A stretch of 38,390 nt of DNA from SOJZ01 sp964556565 (lineage in GTDB: Archaea; Thermoproteota; Bathyarchaeia; Bathyarchaeales; Bathyarchaeaceae), in NCBI GenBank assembly GCA_964556565.1, contig CAZKWF010000014.1:1-38390 (forward strand). The letters run 5' to 3'. The notes beneath the pieces are model-generated. The model saw nothing but the letters and a program-made list of their open reading frames with translations. It had not been told where the DNA came from and did no database searches. The translations under genes and the position numbers were made by a program. The stretch's first letter is position 1. The number at the start of each line of letters is the position of its first letter. Shown in pieces: positions 1 through 7,730 of this stretch.

Positions 1-38
1 ACATCCTCATTAACAACAAAAGCAGTGTCTGTTGCCAT
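1..38 (-). CDS. 5' end of a leftward gene, cut by the window edge
   Basis: An ATG at 38-36 on the minus strand opens a frame reading MATDTAFVVNEDV and running off the window start. A T/A-rich TATA-like stretch lies about 55-65 bases upstream (around 90-102). No clear Shine-Dalgarno is seen. Too little is visible to name a family. The stretch 39-327, between this start and the end of tpiA, shows no convincing gene; only a 9-codon frame follows the G-rich run near 134. Confidence 0.35.
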   Translation of the reverse strand, partial: MATDTAFVVNED

Positions 39-327
39 GCTTTCTTTTTGGCAAAAAAACCGACACATTTCTGGGAAAAAACAAAAGATTTTTAAGATAG
101 AAGCGACAAGTCAATAAAAGCTTTTGACATAAGGGGGGAGATGAGCAAAGGGACAGAGAATGGAAGTTAGAAAATTAGGGATTTTTCTACTTTCCCAAAC
201 TCCTTTCTCTTTCAGCGTCCTAGCTTCCATTCGTCCAAACCAAAAGAATTAACCTATTTATTTTTTGCCAAAAAGTCGCTTGTACTTACTCTGAGACATT
301 TCCAAATACGATTTACGGAGGTCCTAG

Positions 328-1020
328 CTAAGAAGTTAGCTTTTCAGCAAACTCCAACAACACTTTGTATGGGTCCTTCGCTTTCACAACACCGCTGGCT
401 ACAAGAACCCCTTCGGTGCCAAGCCTCAACGCAGCAGCTACGTCATCCGCTCTTGTGATTCCAGCCCCGCATAGGATCACCACTTCCGAGTTTATCTGTT
501 TCACAAGCTCCACCGTCTCCGTAACAACTTCTGGTTTTGCCTTGGACACTGAAATCCCTGTTCCGATAAGCTCAGGCGGCTCTACAGCAATCATGTCTGG
601 TCCGAGTGTAGCTACGGCTGCGCTTACAGCTTGGTTGTTGGTACAGACTACAGAAGCTAGGTCGACCTCACGTGACCTTTCAATGGCTGTATCAATTTGG
701 GCGAGTTTTAGTCGCCTTTCCGAGTGATTGATTAGTGTTCCCACGGCGCCAGCTACTTTTACGGATTCGGGGAGGATATGCCCCGTGAAGCTTCCAGGTG
801 CAATAGGATCGATATGTTGTGCAAACACGGGAACTGATATAGTACGAGCGATAGGAGCAATGTCCACGAACTGTGGGGCCAGTCCGATGCAAGTTTCAGT
901 TTCTAAGCTTACGTTTTCTATGATCTTGGCGAGTCTTATGGCATTCTTTCCAGTTGCTTCGGTGTACGTTTTGAAGTTGATGAGGATGAGCGGAGTGCGG
1001 ACTTTGGTCAATATAACCAT
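328..1020 (-). CDS. tpiA: Triosephosphate isomerase, archaeal type
   Basis: Interconverts dihydroxyacetone phosphate and glyceraldehyde 3-phosphate in cytoplasmic glycolysis/gluconeogenesis. The 230-residue length fits the compact archaeal form rather than the roughly 250-residue bacterial one. Visible family marks are the N-terminal NFKTY (active-site Asn and Lys), the catalytic His in NHSERR (about residue 99), the catalytic Glu in AVEPPE (about 146) and the phosphate-binding glycines in CGAGI and GVLVASG near the C-terminus. The ATG at 1020 is about 25 bases downstream of a TATA-like CTTTTAATAG, which suggests a leaderless transcript. It is monocistronic and ABCE1 lies upstream on the same strand. 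Confidence 0.95.
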   Translation of the reverse strand: MVILTKVRTPLILINFKTYTEATGKNAIRLAKIIENVSLETETCIGLAPQFVDIAPIARTISVPVFAQHIDPIAPGSFTGHILPESVKVAGAVGTLINHSERRLKLAQIDTAIERSREVDLASVVCTNNQAVSAAVATLGPDMIAVEPPELIGTGISVSKAKPEVVTETVELVKQINSEVVILCGAGITRADDVAAALRLGTEGVLVASGVVKAKDPYKVLLEFAEKLTS

Positions 1021-1082
1021 CCGCTATAGCGTATGTCTCAACTATTAAAAGAATTTTGGAATTGAAAAGAAAACTTTGTGCA

Positions 1083-2876
1083 TCACTTCTCTCTAGTGGA
1101 CACGTAATAGTATTCTCCGATTTTTTTCTGATGCCTATCCAGCTTAGACCCTTCTTTGTTCACCCGCGGTCTCTTTGTCGTAGGATCTCTCCGAAAAGTA
1201 ATCTCCATGTCCTTCAGAAATGTGTTCATGCCTTTTCGAAGGCTGGTAGGCGGATTGGCAACGCCGTAGACTCCTGGCTCTCCGGTGAATATCATGAGGC
1301 GGTCGGCAATGAAATCTTGAGCCACCACGTCGTGTTCGACGACAAAGGCTGTTACGTTTCGATTCTCCACTACTCTTCGGATGGTTCGAGCCATCGACAA
1401 TCTTTCTTCAACATCTAGAAAAGCGCTTGGCTCGTCAAGTAGATATAGTTGAGCCTTTCTTGAAAGGCAAGTGGTGATGGCAACCTTCTGAAGCTCGCCT
1501 CCACTGAGCTCTGTCACGTCGCGATCAAGGATAGGTTGCACATTTAGGGGTTGCAGGATTTCGCTTCGATACCAACTGGAGACAAAGTCGTCTTTGGCTA
1601 CGCTTTTTAACAGGTCTTCCACGGTTCCTTTATACTCCGCCGAAATGTATTGAGGCTTGTAACTAACATCTAGTTTATATGGCATCGAAGTTGCCCCCTC
1701 GTCGGCTTTTTCATTTCCAGCCAGCAGTCTCACGAAAGTCGTTTTTCCAATGCCGTTGGGCCCCAATATCCCAATAACCTCGCCTTGTTTTGCGTCTCCA
1801 GGCACCACCGACAGCGCAAATCCCTCAAACGCCTTCTTCATCGCATCCCACTTCAACAGTGTTTCGCCAGCCACTAAACCCGTTGTTGGAGGCTTCACAT
1901 GAAAGATGATTGCACTCTTCCTAAAGCGAACGTTTTCGTCTGGAATGTACCCTTCCAAGTGGATGTTGATCCCAACTCTTACTCCATGAACGTGAGATGC
2001 GATACCGTAAACTCCTGGGGTTCCGTAAAAGACGCAAATTTGATCAGATAGATAATCAAGGACTGCGAGATCATGCTCTGCCACTATCACGGTTTTTTCG
2101 TCTTTTTTGAGACCACGTATAGCCCTTGCAACTTCAAGACGCTGTTTCACGTCTAGATAGCTTGAAGGTTCATCGAAAAGATAGACGTCTGCCTCCCGAC
2201 AAATTGTAGCAGTGACAGCGACTCTCTGAAGTTCACCCCCGCTTAAAACATCGAGAGTTCGATCCCAAATGGTTTGAAGCTGAAGCTGTTTGGCGAGAAG
2301 TTTCAACTTGTCCTGTTCATCCACTTTTTCGAGGAGGCTTCCAACATCTCCTGAAACGACGCGTGGAATCTTGTCTACGTACTGCGGCTTGTGCACCACT
2401 CTGAGTTCATCATCACTCAGCTTTTGAAAATACTCTTGAAGAGTTGAACCTCGAAAGTGTTGAACGATTTGTGGCCATTTAGGGGGCTCCTCATGGTTTC
2501 CGAGGTTTAGCTTGGTTTCTCCTGAAAGAATGTTGAGCGTAGTGGTTTTTCCAATGCCGTTTTGACCTAGGAGCCCTAATACTACGCCGGGAGAAGGCGT
2601 AGGTAGACGAAAGAGTTTGAAAGCGTTCGGACCGAACCGGTGGCTGCATTCTTTCTCAAGCTCGTCGGGAAGATTAACAATAGAAAGTGCTTTGAACGGA
2701 CACTTCTTTATACAGATGCCACATCCCACACATAACGCCTCAACAATAAGAGGCTTATCGTTCTCAAATCGAATGGCCTCGATCTTGCTTCTCACTTTTG
2801 GGCAAAAACGGTAACATGGTCTACCGCAACGTTTCGGTTTGCATCGGTCCTTGTCGAGCACTGCAACTCGAATCAT
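1083..2876 (-). CDS. rli1: ABCE1/Rli1 ribosome-recycling ATPase
   Basis: Splits ribosomes into subunits after termination by ATP-driven closure. The 597 residues show the standard order. The N-terminal ferredoxin-like domain carries two Cys clusters (CKPKRCGRPCYRFCP and CVGCGICIKKCP), ligands for two 4Fe-4S clusters. The first ABC domain has Walker A GQNGIGKTT and signature LSGGELQR. The second has Walker A GPNGIGKTT and signature LSGGELQK. Walker B regions read YLFDEPSSYLD and YLLDEPSAFLD. Length and architecture match the universal archaeal/eukaryotic protein. A TATA-like TTTATTA sits upstream within about 2925-2940. It is the only ABC-class gene in the window and has no transporter partner. 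Confidence 0.97.
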   Translation of the reverse strand: MIRVAVLDKDRCKPKRCGRPCYRFCPKVRSKIEAIRFENDKPLIVEALCVGCGICIKKCPFKALSIVNLPDELEKECSHRFGPNAFKLFRLPTPSPGVVLGLLGQNGIGKTTTLNILSGETKLNLGNHEEPPKWPQIVQHFRGSTLQEYFQKLSDDELRVVHKPQYVDKIPRVVSGDVGSLLEKVDEQDKLKLLAKQLQLQTIWDRTLDVLSGGELQRVAVTATICREADVYLFDEPSSYLDVKQRLEVARAIRGLKKDEKTVIVAEHDLAVLDYLSDQICVFYGTPGVYGIASHVHGVRVGINIHLEGYIPDENVRFRKSAIIFHVKPPTTGLVAGETLLKWDAMKKAFEGFALSVVPGDAKQGEVIGILGPNGIGKTTFVRLLAGNEKADEGATSMPYKLDVSYKPQYISAEYKGTVEDLLKSVAKDDFVSSWYRSEILQPLNVQPILDRDVTELSGGELQKVAITTCLSRKAQLYLLDEPSAFLDVEERLSMARTIRRVVENRNVTAFVVEHDVVAQDFIADRLMIFTGEPGVYGVANPPTSLRKGMNTFLKDMEITFRRDPTTKRPRVNKEGSKLDRHQKKIGEYYYVSTREK

Positions 2877-3004
2877 GTTTCTCTCCGTTCACACATCGTT
2901 TAGAATAAAATGAATAGAAGGAAAGATAATAAACTTAAGCCATAGACTATCAGAACGAAGGCCTAAACTTCTATAATAAAAAATATAGAATACCAATTAT
3001 TCAG

Positions 3005-3012
3005 AAAAAAAA
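3005..3012 (-). terminator. T8 run, candidate intrinsic terminator of the poly-Glu ORF
   Basis: On the minus strand eight consecutive T begin two bases after the TGA stop of the poly-glutamate ORF. Archaeal RNA polymerase terminates at oligo-T tracts without needing a hairpin. The position right after a stop, and before the ABCE1 promoter region, supports this role. Confidence 0.5.
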
Positions 3013-3014
3013 TA

Positions 3015-3068
3015 TCATTCTTCATCTTCCCACTCTTCTTCCTCCTCTTCCTCCTCTTCTTCCTCCAC
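3015..3068 (-). CDS. Putative poly-glutamate microprotein
   Basis: A GTG start at 3068 is preceded, 8 bases upstream, by the strongest Shine-Dalgarno in the area (AAAGGAGGTG). The frame encodes 17 residues: Met, eleven consecutive Glu, then WEDEE and TGA. GAA and GAG codons are mixed, so this is not a pure triplet repeat. An in-frame GTG at 3092 would add eight residues (MAIKEVKT) but has no ribosome site. A TATA-like element lies upstream and T8 lies immediately downstream, so it looks like a complete mini transcription unit between the asparaginase and ABCE1 genes. Function unknown. It could also be an untranslated purine-rich RNA. Confidence 0.45.
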   Translation of the reverse strand: MEEEEEEEEEEEWEDEE

Positions 3069-3125
3069 CGTTTTCACCTCCTTTATCGCCACTCAACCGC
3101 GGTCATTTTACACAAGCACATGAAG

Positions 3126-3138
3126 ATTTTTTTAAATT
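3126..3138 (-). promoter_or_regulatory. TATA-like element for the poly-Glu ORF
   Basis: On the minus strand the sequence reads AAATTTAAAAAAA. Counting about 25 bases downstream puts the start of transcription near 3105, leaving a short leader that carries the AAAGGAGGTG ribosome site. It is inferred only from spacing and composition. A second TATATGG-like element just upstream (near 3143-3149) is an alternative. Confidence 0.4.
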
Positions 3139-3189
3139 TTTCCATATACCAGTAACAAAATTAAGGGCGTAAAAAGGATGAAAAGCGTT

Positions 3190-4167
3190 CTAGACAGCTT
3201 CTTTTACGATCTTTGCCTTCAACGCGGCTTTCGGCTGGCGAGTTTTCACTGTCATGTATGCCCAACAGAGATTCGGGGAATTATGTGCCGCACCTATCCT
3301 GCCGAGCATGTCCACCGCAATCAAACCCATGAAGCCACCGTGCATCCTTCGATTCACAAATCTAACTGAATCTTCTGCAGCTTCTTGCGCAGATTTTCCA
3401 CCACACATAGAGTCACAAGTGTTCTTCGCTAGAACAAGTTTGATAGCGATCTCTCCGATTCCCGTTGTAGAGCAGGCACCAGCTTCATTGTCCGCGTACG
3501 TGCCACACCCTATGCGAGGAGAGTCTCCGATCCTTCCAGGAAACTTGAGAGAAAAACCTCCAGTAGAGGTTGCTGCTGCCACGTTTCCGTCTTTGTCCAA
3601 CGCTACAGCACCCACTGTACTTGCCTCGAAAAGTTGCGAGTGCGAGGAAGCAAGCTTATACAACTTTGGTAGGTAATCCAGCTTTTTTCGCATCAACCTT
3701 TCCTTGAGATCACGCCAATACTGTGCCCGGAGTTTCGTAAGCGGATTTCTTCTCTCTAAACCAAAAAGATCAGCCAACTTCTCAGCTCCATCCGCTACAA
3801 CAAACACATGATCAGTGTTTTCCATAACAATTCGCGCTAAGCAAACTGGATTTTTGATATCGCTCAGTAGCCCCGTGGCTCCCGCGTCAAGCGTTTTTCC
3901 ATCCATGATAGATGCTTCCATTTCTATGCGCTTGTCGATGGTTAGAGCTGAACCAAGTCCGGCGTTAAAAACTTCATTATCCTCCATCTGTGCAACTGCT
4001 GCTTCAACCGCATCAAGAGCGCTATCATTACTCTTCAAGATTTCGAATCCAACCTTCGCAGCTTCTTTTACACCTCTAAGGCCAAGATTTTTTCTTTCAG
4101 TTCGCCAAACTCCAGCTCCGCCGTGAACGACGATCACAGGTTCTTGCACAGTTCTCACCTTTCGCAA
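3190..4167 (-). CDS. Isoaspartyl peptidase / plant-type L-asparaginase (Ntn hydrolase)
   Basis: Cleaves isoaspartyl dipeptides and/or asparagine. It is made as a precursor that cuts itself to expose an N-terminal threonine. Visible marks are the opening VIVVHGGAG, the conserved NAGLGSALT (about residues 68-76), MDGKTLDAGA (about 88-97), the autocleavage site EAS/TVGAVALD with nucleophile Thr184, the substrate-contact RIGDSP, and GCGTYAD. Residues after Thr184 form the beta chain. The length of 325 is normal. It faces Sua5 divergently (157 bases from stop-free start to start), and the poly-Glu unit lies downstream. Whether its main role is protein repair or Asn catabolism cannot be read from sequence. 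Confidence 0.92.
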   Translation of the reverse strand: MRKVRTVQEPVIVVHGGAGVWRTERKNLGLRGVKEAAKVGFEILKSNDSALDAVEAAVAQMEDNEVFNAGLGSALTIDKRIEMEASIMDGKTLDAGATGLLSDIKNPVCLARIVMENTDHVFVVADGAEKLADLFGLERRNPLTKLRAQYWRDLKERLMRKKLDYLPKLYKLASSHSQLFEASTVGAVALDKDGNVAAATSTGGFSLKFPGRIGDSPRIGCGTYADNEAGACSTTGIGEIAIKLVLAKNTCDSMCGGKSAQEAAEDSVRFVNRRMHGGFMGLIAVDMLGRIGAAHNSPNLCWAYMTVKTRQPKAALKAKIVKEAV

Positions 4168-4323
4168 TCGAATTTGGTAGTTACATGCTTAGGTCTTGGA
4201 TTTAAAACCTATCTCATGTGTTAACAACAACAAAACTAACCATATGCCCGTGTGAGAAAATAAGGTGAGACCGAAAACCGTGAACTTAACTACTTGTTTT
4301 ACCATTCCAAAAGGTGTGAAGAA

Positions 4324-4932
4324 ATGCGAATTCTAAAGATAACAAGAGAAAACATTCTAACTGCTTCGCAAACAGTGAAAACTGGAGGCTTAATCGTGTA
4401 TCCAACAGATACTGTTTATGGGCTAGGCTGCGACCCGTTCAATGTAGAGGCTGTCAAACGGGTTTTTAGGGCGAAGGGCGAGAGGAAGAAGCCACTACCC
4501 ATATTAGCTTCAGATATTGAACATGCTGAAAAAATAGCTTATTTATCGAAAAATGCCAGAAAGATTGCGGATAGGTTTTGGCCTGGCCCGCTCATGATTG
4601 TCGTTCCGAAGAAGCCAACTCTCCCAAATATTGTCACATGCAACTTAGGTTCCGTGGGCGTACGAGTGCCGAAACACGATTTAGTCATTCAATTCATCTC
4701 CTTGTCGAACGGTCTCCTCGTGGGGACTAGCGCCAACAAAGCAGGAGAAAAACCAGCACTAACCGCCTCTGAGGCTGCTGAACAGTTAGGGGACGAGGTA
4801 GATGTCATCCTCGATATGGGACCTACACCTCTCGGTGTACCATCCACCGTAATTGATTTGACTTCAAAAAAGCCGAAAATCCTTCGTAAGGGACCAGTAA
4901 GTTCTAAAGATGTCTTTAGTTTTCTTCAGTAA
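4324..4932 (+). CDS. sua5: Sua5/YrdC L-threonylcarbamoyladenylate synthase
   Basis: Makes threonylcarbamoyl-AMP from threonine, bicarbonate and ATP, the first step of t6A37 tRNA modification. The 202 residues hold a single YrdC domain with TGGLIVYPTDTVYGLG near the N-terminus, the KKPLPIL segment, RFWPGPLM (about residue 84) and the nucleotide-binding GTSANKAG (about 138-145). The C-terminal Sua5 domain of longer homologues is absent. I choose ATG 4324 because AAGGTG lies 8-13 bases upstream; an in-frame TTG at 4294 would add ten residues. It is co-oriented with the THUMP gene, and Cgi121, a subunit of the next enzyme in the same pathway, lies about 550 bases away. Confidence 0.93.
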   Translation: MRILKITRENILTASQTVKTGGLIVYPTDTVYGLGCDPFNVEAVKRVFRAKGERKKPLPILASDIEHAEKIAYLSKNARKIADRFWPGPLMIVVPKKPTLPNIVTCNLGSVGVRVPKHDLVIQFISLSNGLLVGTSANKAGEKPALTASEAAEQLGDEVDVILDMGPTPLGVPSTVIDLTSKKPKILRKGPVSSKDVFSFLQ

Positions 4933-4965
4933 AATGGCCTTGTTTAGTTTCAGGGGGAAAAGTTG

Positions 4966-5487
4966 ATGCTGAAGGATTTTAATCTACTTATTTCGACTTC
5001 TCGGGGGAACGAAGAAAACACATGTTCTGAGGCATGGCACTTGTTAGGTGTAATAGGCGACACATCAGCTACAACCGACAAAACAGGGGTCATAGGACTC
5101 GTAACCGCCAAAACAGCACTTAACCCCTTCGAAGTCATCAAAAAGTTTCGAGAAATTCTAAAGGAAAGCCCATGGGAATTCCGCTACATACTTAGAGTTA
5201 TTCCCATCGAAAGGATTGTACACACGAGTCTCGAAGAAATTCAAAGAACAGCCGCGGAACTCGCTTCAAAAATAAATCAAAACGAAACATTTCGCGTAAC
5301 TGTAGAGAAAAGATTCACTGTGTTTTCAACCAAAGAGATAATCGAAGCTGCAGCAATGAACATTGAGAGAAAGGTGGAGCTGGAGAATCCAGACAAAATT
5401 GTTCTCATAGAAATCGTGGGAGAACTAACCAGTGTATCAGTTATAAAACCCGTAGACATCTTGTCGGTGGTGAAAGAACGAACGTAG
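4966..5487 (+). CDS. THUMP-domain RNA-binding protein (Tan1/THUMPD1-like)
   Basis: A THUMP-only protein of 173 residues. In archaea and eukaryotes this type (Tan1/THUMPD1) helps tRNA N4-acetylcytidine formation. The N-terminal ISTSRGNE opening and the later FRYILRVIPIERIV, FRVTVEKRF and IEIVGELTSVSVIKP segments match the alpha/beta THUMP core, which ends at about residue 165. No catalytic domain is present, so it should act as a tRNA-binding adaptor. A GGGGG stretch (4953-4957) is 8 bases before ATG 4966; TTG 4963 is an equally possible start. It lies 33 bases after Sua5, probably one operon, and ends right against the convergent Cgi121 gene. Confidence 0.8.
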   Translation: MLKDFNLLISTSRGNEENTCSEAWHLLGVIGDTSATTDKTGVIGLVTAKTALNPFEVIKKFREILKESPWEFRYILRVIPIERIVHTSLEEIQRTAAELASKINQNETFRVTVEKRFTVFSTKEIIEAAAMNIERKVELENPDKIVLIEIVGELTSVSVIKPVDILSVVKERT

Positions 5488-6054
5488 CTAACGCTGAGTT
5501 ACCAGCAGAGCCATGTGTTCGATCACCAAATCAATCAAGGCTTCCTTTTCAAGGCCCTTCTTCTCCAATTTAGCCTCAAGTTCAAGATCAGAAATACCAA
5601 ACAACCTTCTGATATCCTCCACTTTTTCATCAGTCAACTCAAGAACACTATCATCACGTTCACCAGACATCAGCTGAGAAACGATTTCTAAAGCCGCGTT
5701 CACCCCTTGCCTTGTTTCGGCGATAACAAGAACAGCAACATGTGGAGACTCGGGCTTAATTCCAAGCAAATCCACGGCTTTGCTAATCTGCCGCTGAGCC
5801 GAAGCGTAAAGAAGAGCTTCAACAGCAAAACTGTTTGAAATGTTTAGCCTGCCTTCGAAGGCCCTCAGCGCGTTCAAGACTGCAAAATACAGGTGCTCCC
5901 ATCCTGCTATCAGTTTAGCATCGAAAAGCTGAATGTGGGCATCTTTGGCCCTCTCTCGAACTTGGCCGAAGAAATTGTTAACATCGTTTATTATGACGCT
6001 TCTGAAGCCAGCTATGGCGATGTGTTTATCAAAGTCCTCCAGCTTTTTGATCAA
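5488..6054 (-). CDS. cgi121: KEOPS complex subunit Cgi121
   Basis: Cgi121 is the KEOPS subunit that binds the tRNA CCA tail and Bud32 during t6A formation. The 188 residues show the family core: VRERAKDAHIQLFDAKLIAG followed by WEHLYFAVLNAL (about 30-65), an all-alpha segment SFAVEALLYASAQRQISKA, and VAVLVIAE (about 107-114). The C-terminal roughly 45 residues (LTDEKVEDIRRLFGIS onward) are a charged helical extension beyond the usual length of about 150. It starts at TTG 6054 and overlaps the phosphoribosyltransferase stop in a TTGA arrangement, so the two are translationally coupled. Kae1-Bud32, Pcc1 and Gon7-like partners are not in the window. Confidence 0.85.
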   Translation of the reverse strand: MIKKLEDFDKHIAIAGFRSVIINDVNNFFGQVRERAKDAHIQLFDAKLIAGWEHLYFAVLNALRAFEGRLNISNSFAVEALLYASAQRQISKAVDLLGIKPESPHVAVLVIAETRQGVNAALEIVSQLMSGERDDSVLELTDEKVEDIRRLFGISDLELEAKLEKKGLEKEALIDLVIEHMALLVTQR

Positions 6055-6650
6055 ATCTGTCCCTCAGAAACTTCCCGAATAAACCGCTCTGCAAGTTTAC
6101 GGTCCATTCCATAATTCACAACTTTTTCCTTGACTTCCTCGACGGTCCCTCCTTGGCGCTTGTACTGTTCGACAAGCTTTCTGACAGTTTCTTTTCTTTC
6201 CCAAGGAAAAACAACCCATGCATTTGATTCTTTTTCGTAATAGTCGGGAGTCACCACGCTCCATGGTTTATAATAGATTGTTGCAATCTTGATTTCAGAT
6301 GCACCCTGCTCCTTCAAATGCGATTGAATAAGTCGAAGGCTTTTACCCGTGTCTGCAATTTCGTCCACAATAAGCACCTTTTTGTCTCGCGCTGAAACGG
6401 AAACTGGTTGCGTTATCGTAGGTTCACCTTTTGTCTCTGCAACCCCCATGTAAAATTCTGTCTTGACATTCGCGAGCTCAGAGTTTTCCAGCAAATCAGA
6501 CAGCACTCTCGCCGGAGGCCAGCCTCCACGCGAAACACCTAGAATCACGTCTGGTTCAAAACAATCTTTTCGGATTTTGCTGGCGAGATTCAAAAGCATT
6601 TCATAAATCTGCTCCCATGTAGGAATCTCCAATTCTAACTCTGAGCCCAA
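6051..6650 (-). CDS. Purine (xanthine/hypoxanthine-type) phosphoribosyltransferase
   Basis: Transfers the phosphoribosyl group of PRPP to a purine base in salvage. The 13-residue PRPP motif reads VLIVDEIADTGKS (about 97-109 from the chosen start), preceded by VSRGGWPPARVLSDLL, the loop of the type I fold. I choose TTG 6650 because GAGGAG lies 7 bases upstream and a TATA-like CTTAAATTATT near 6695 predicts a short leader. The longer frame to 6722 adds a hydrophobic 24-residue stretch without a ribosome site. The base specificity (xanthine, hypoxanthine or guanine) is not decided by sequence. It is co-transcribed with cgi121. Confidence 0.85.
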   Translation of the reverse strand: MGSELELEIPTWEQIYEMLLNLASKIRKDCFEPDVILGVSRGGWPPARVLSDLLENSELANVKTEFYMGVAETKGEPTITQPVSVSARDKKVLIVDEIADTGKSLRLIQSHLKEQGASEIKIATIYYKPWSVVTPDYYEKESNAWVVFPWERKETVRKLVEQYKRQGGTVEEVKEKVVNYGMDRKLAERFIREVSEGQI

Positions 6651-6814
6651 GATTGTTCTCCTCGGGAAAAGCGGAATAAAAGTTGAAGCAATGAATAATT
6701 TAAGCCTTGCCACCTTGAACATACAAGTGATGTCACGCCACGACTTTTCTAAAAGAACTTAAGGTTTAATACAGTATTATAATCCAACTCATAAGAATAG
6801 AGGGGACGAATAGC

Positions 6815-7729
6815 TTGAAAGAAATGGTTGAGTGCATACCAAATTTTAGCACATCCAATCCCAAAGTTGCGGAAGCCATCCTAAACGAGATAAAGAGTGT
6901 TGCGGAAGTCTATCTCCTTGACCATACCTATGATGACTACTATAATAGGCTCGTTGTTTCCTTCGTAGGTAACAAGAAATCGGTTCTTGCGGCGGCTCTG
7001 AACGCGGCCATAAAAGCCATTGGACTCATAGATATGAAGAGTCATAAAGGGCAGCATCCACGCCTTGGAGCAGTAGATGTCGTACCGTTTATTCCAATCC
7101 GCAACGTCAGCTTGGAAGACTGCATCGAGCTGGCAAGGAAGTTTGGGGAAAAGCTAGCGAAAAAATGCAATGTACCAGTCTATCTTTACGGAGAAGCTGC
7201 CAGCAGTTCTGAAAGAAGCGATTTAGACTGGATAAGGCTAGGTGAATATGAAGGTCTCCAAGAAATGCTCATGAAGCCTGAACGAAAACCAGACTTTGGA
7301 CCCGCTTTGCCCCACCCCACAGCAGGCGCAACGATAACTGGTGCCCGAAAAGTGATGGCTGGCTTTAACGTGAACCTTGGAACGGCTGATATTCGAATAG
7401 CCAAGAAAATAGCCAAGGCGTTGCATGCCAAGAAAGGAGGACTGGTCTTTGTGAAGGCTATGGCTGCGGAAATACCGGAGAAAAAGATCACTCAGATTGG
7501 AATGAGCATAAGCAACTTCGAGAAAACGCCTCTGTACAGAGTTTTTGAATTGATTCAAATTGAGGCGAAACGATACAATGTTCCTATAGTCGGGTCAGAA
7601 TTCTGTGGACTGGCTCCGTTACGGGCGGTTATGGACGCAGCCAAGTATTACTTGAAAATAGACAATTTGGATGAAGATAGGATCTTGGAAGTTGCTGTGC
7701 AAAAAACCATAGAAAAAGGGCGCGAGTGA
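6815..7729 (+). CDS. ftcD: Glutamate formimidoyltransferase (FTCD N-terminal type)
   Basis: Transfers the formimino group of N-formiminoglutamate to a reduced folate (or archaeal pterin), releasing glutamate. This ends histidine degradation. The 304 residues cover only the transferase part: MVECIPNFSTSNP opening, the LLDHTYDDYYNRLVVSFVG strand-turn, the active-site segment SHKGQHPRLGAVDVVPF (His of the HKGxHPR type at about residue 83) and NVNLGTADIRIAKKIA. The cyclodeaminase half of bifunctional FTCD is absent. TTG 6815 has GAGGGG 8-13 bases upstream. It is the first gene of a five-gene operon and overlaps hutI closely, with one base between stop and start. Confidence 0.93.
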   Translation: MKEMVECIPNFSTSNPKVAEAILNEIKSVAEVYLLDHTYDDYYNRLVVSFVGNKKSVLAAALNAAIKAIGLIDMKSHKGQHPRLGAVDVVPFIPIRNVSLEDCIELARKFGEKLAKKCNVPVYLYGEAASSSERSDLDWIRLGEYEGLQEMLMKPERKPDFGPALPHPTAGATITGARKVMAGFNVNLGTADIRIAKKIAKALHAKKGGLVFVKAMAAEIPEKKITQIGMSISNFEKTPLYRVFELIQIEAKRYNVPIVGSEFCGLAPLRAVMDAAKYYLKIDNLDEDRILEVAVQKTIEKGRE

Positions 7730-7730
7730 A

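Noticed and set aside
3018..3065. Poly-pyrimidine tract as a mere simple repeat
   Set aside because: It coincides with a frame that has a ribosome site, promoter-like and terminator-like signals and mixed Glu codons, so I list it as a candidate gene instead, with moderate confidence.
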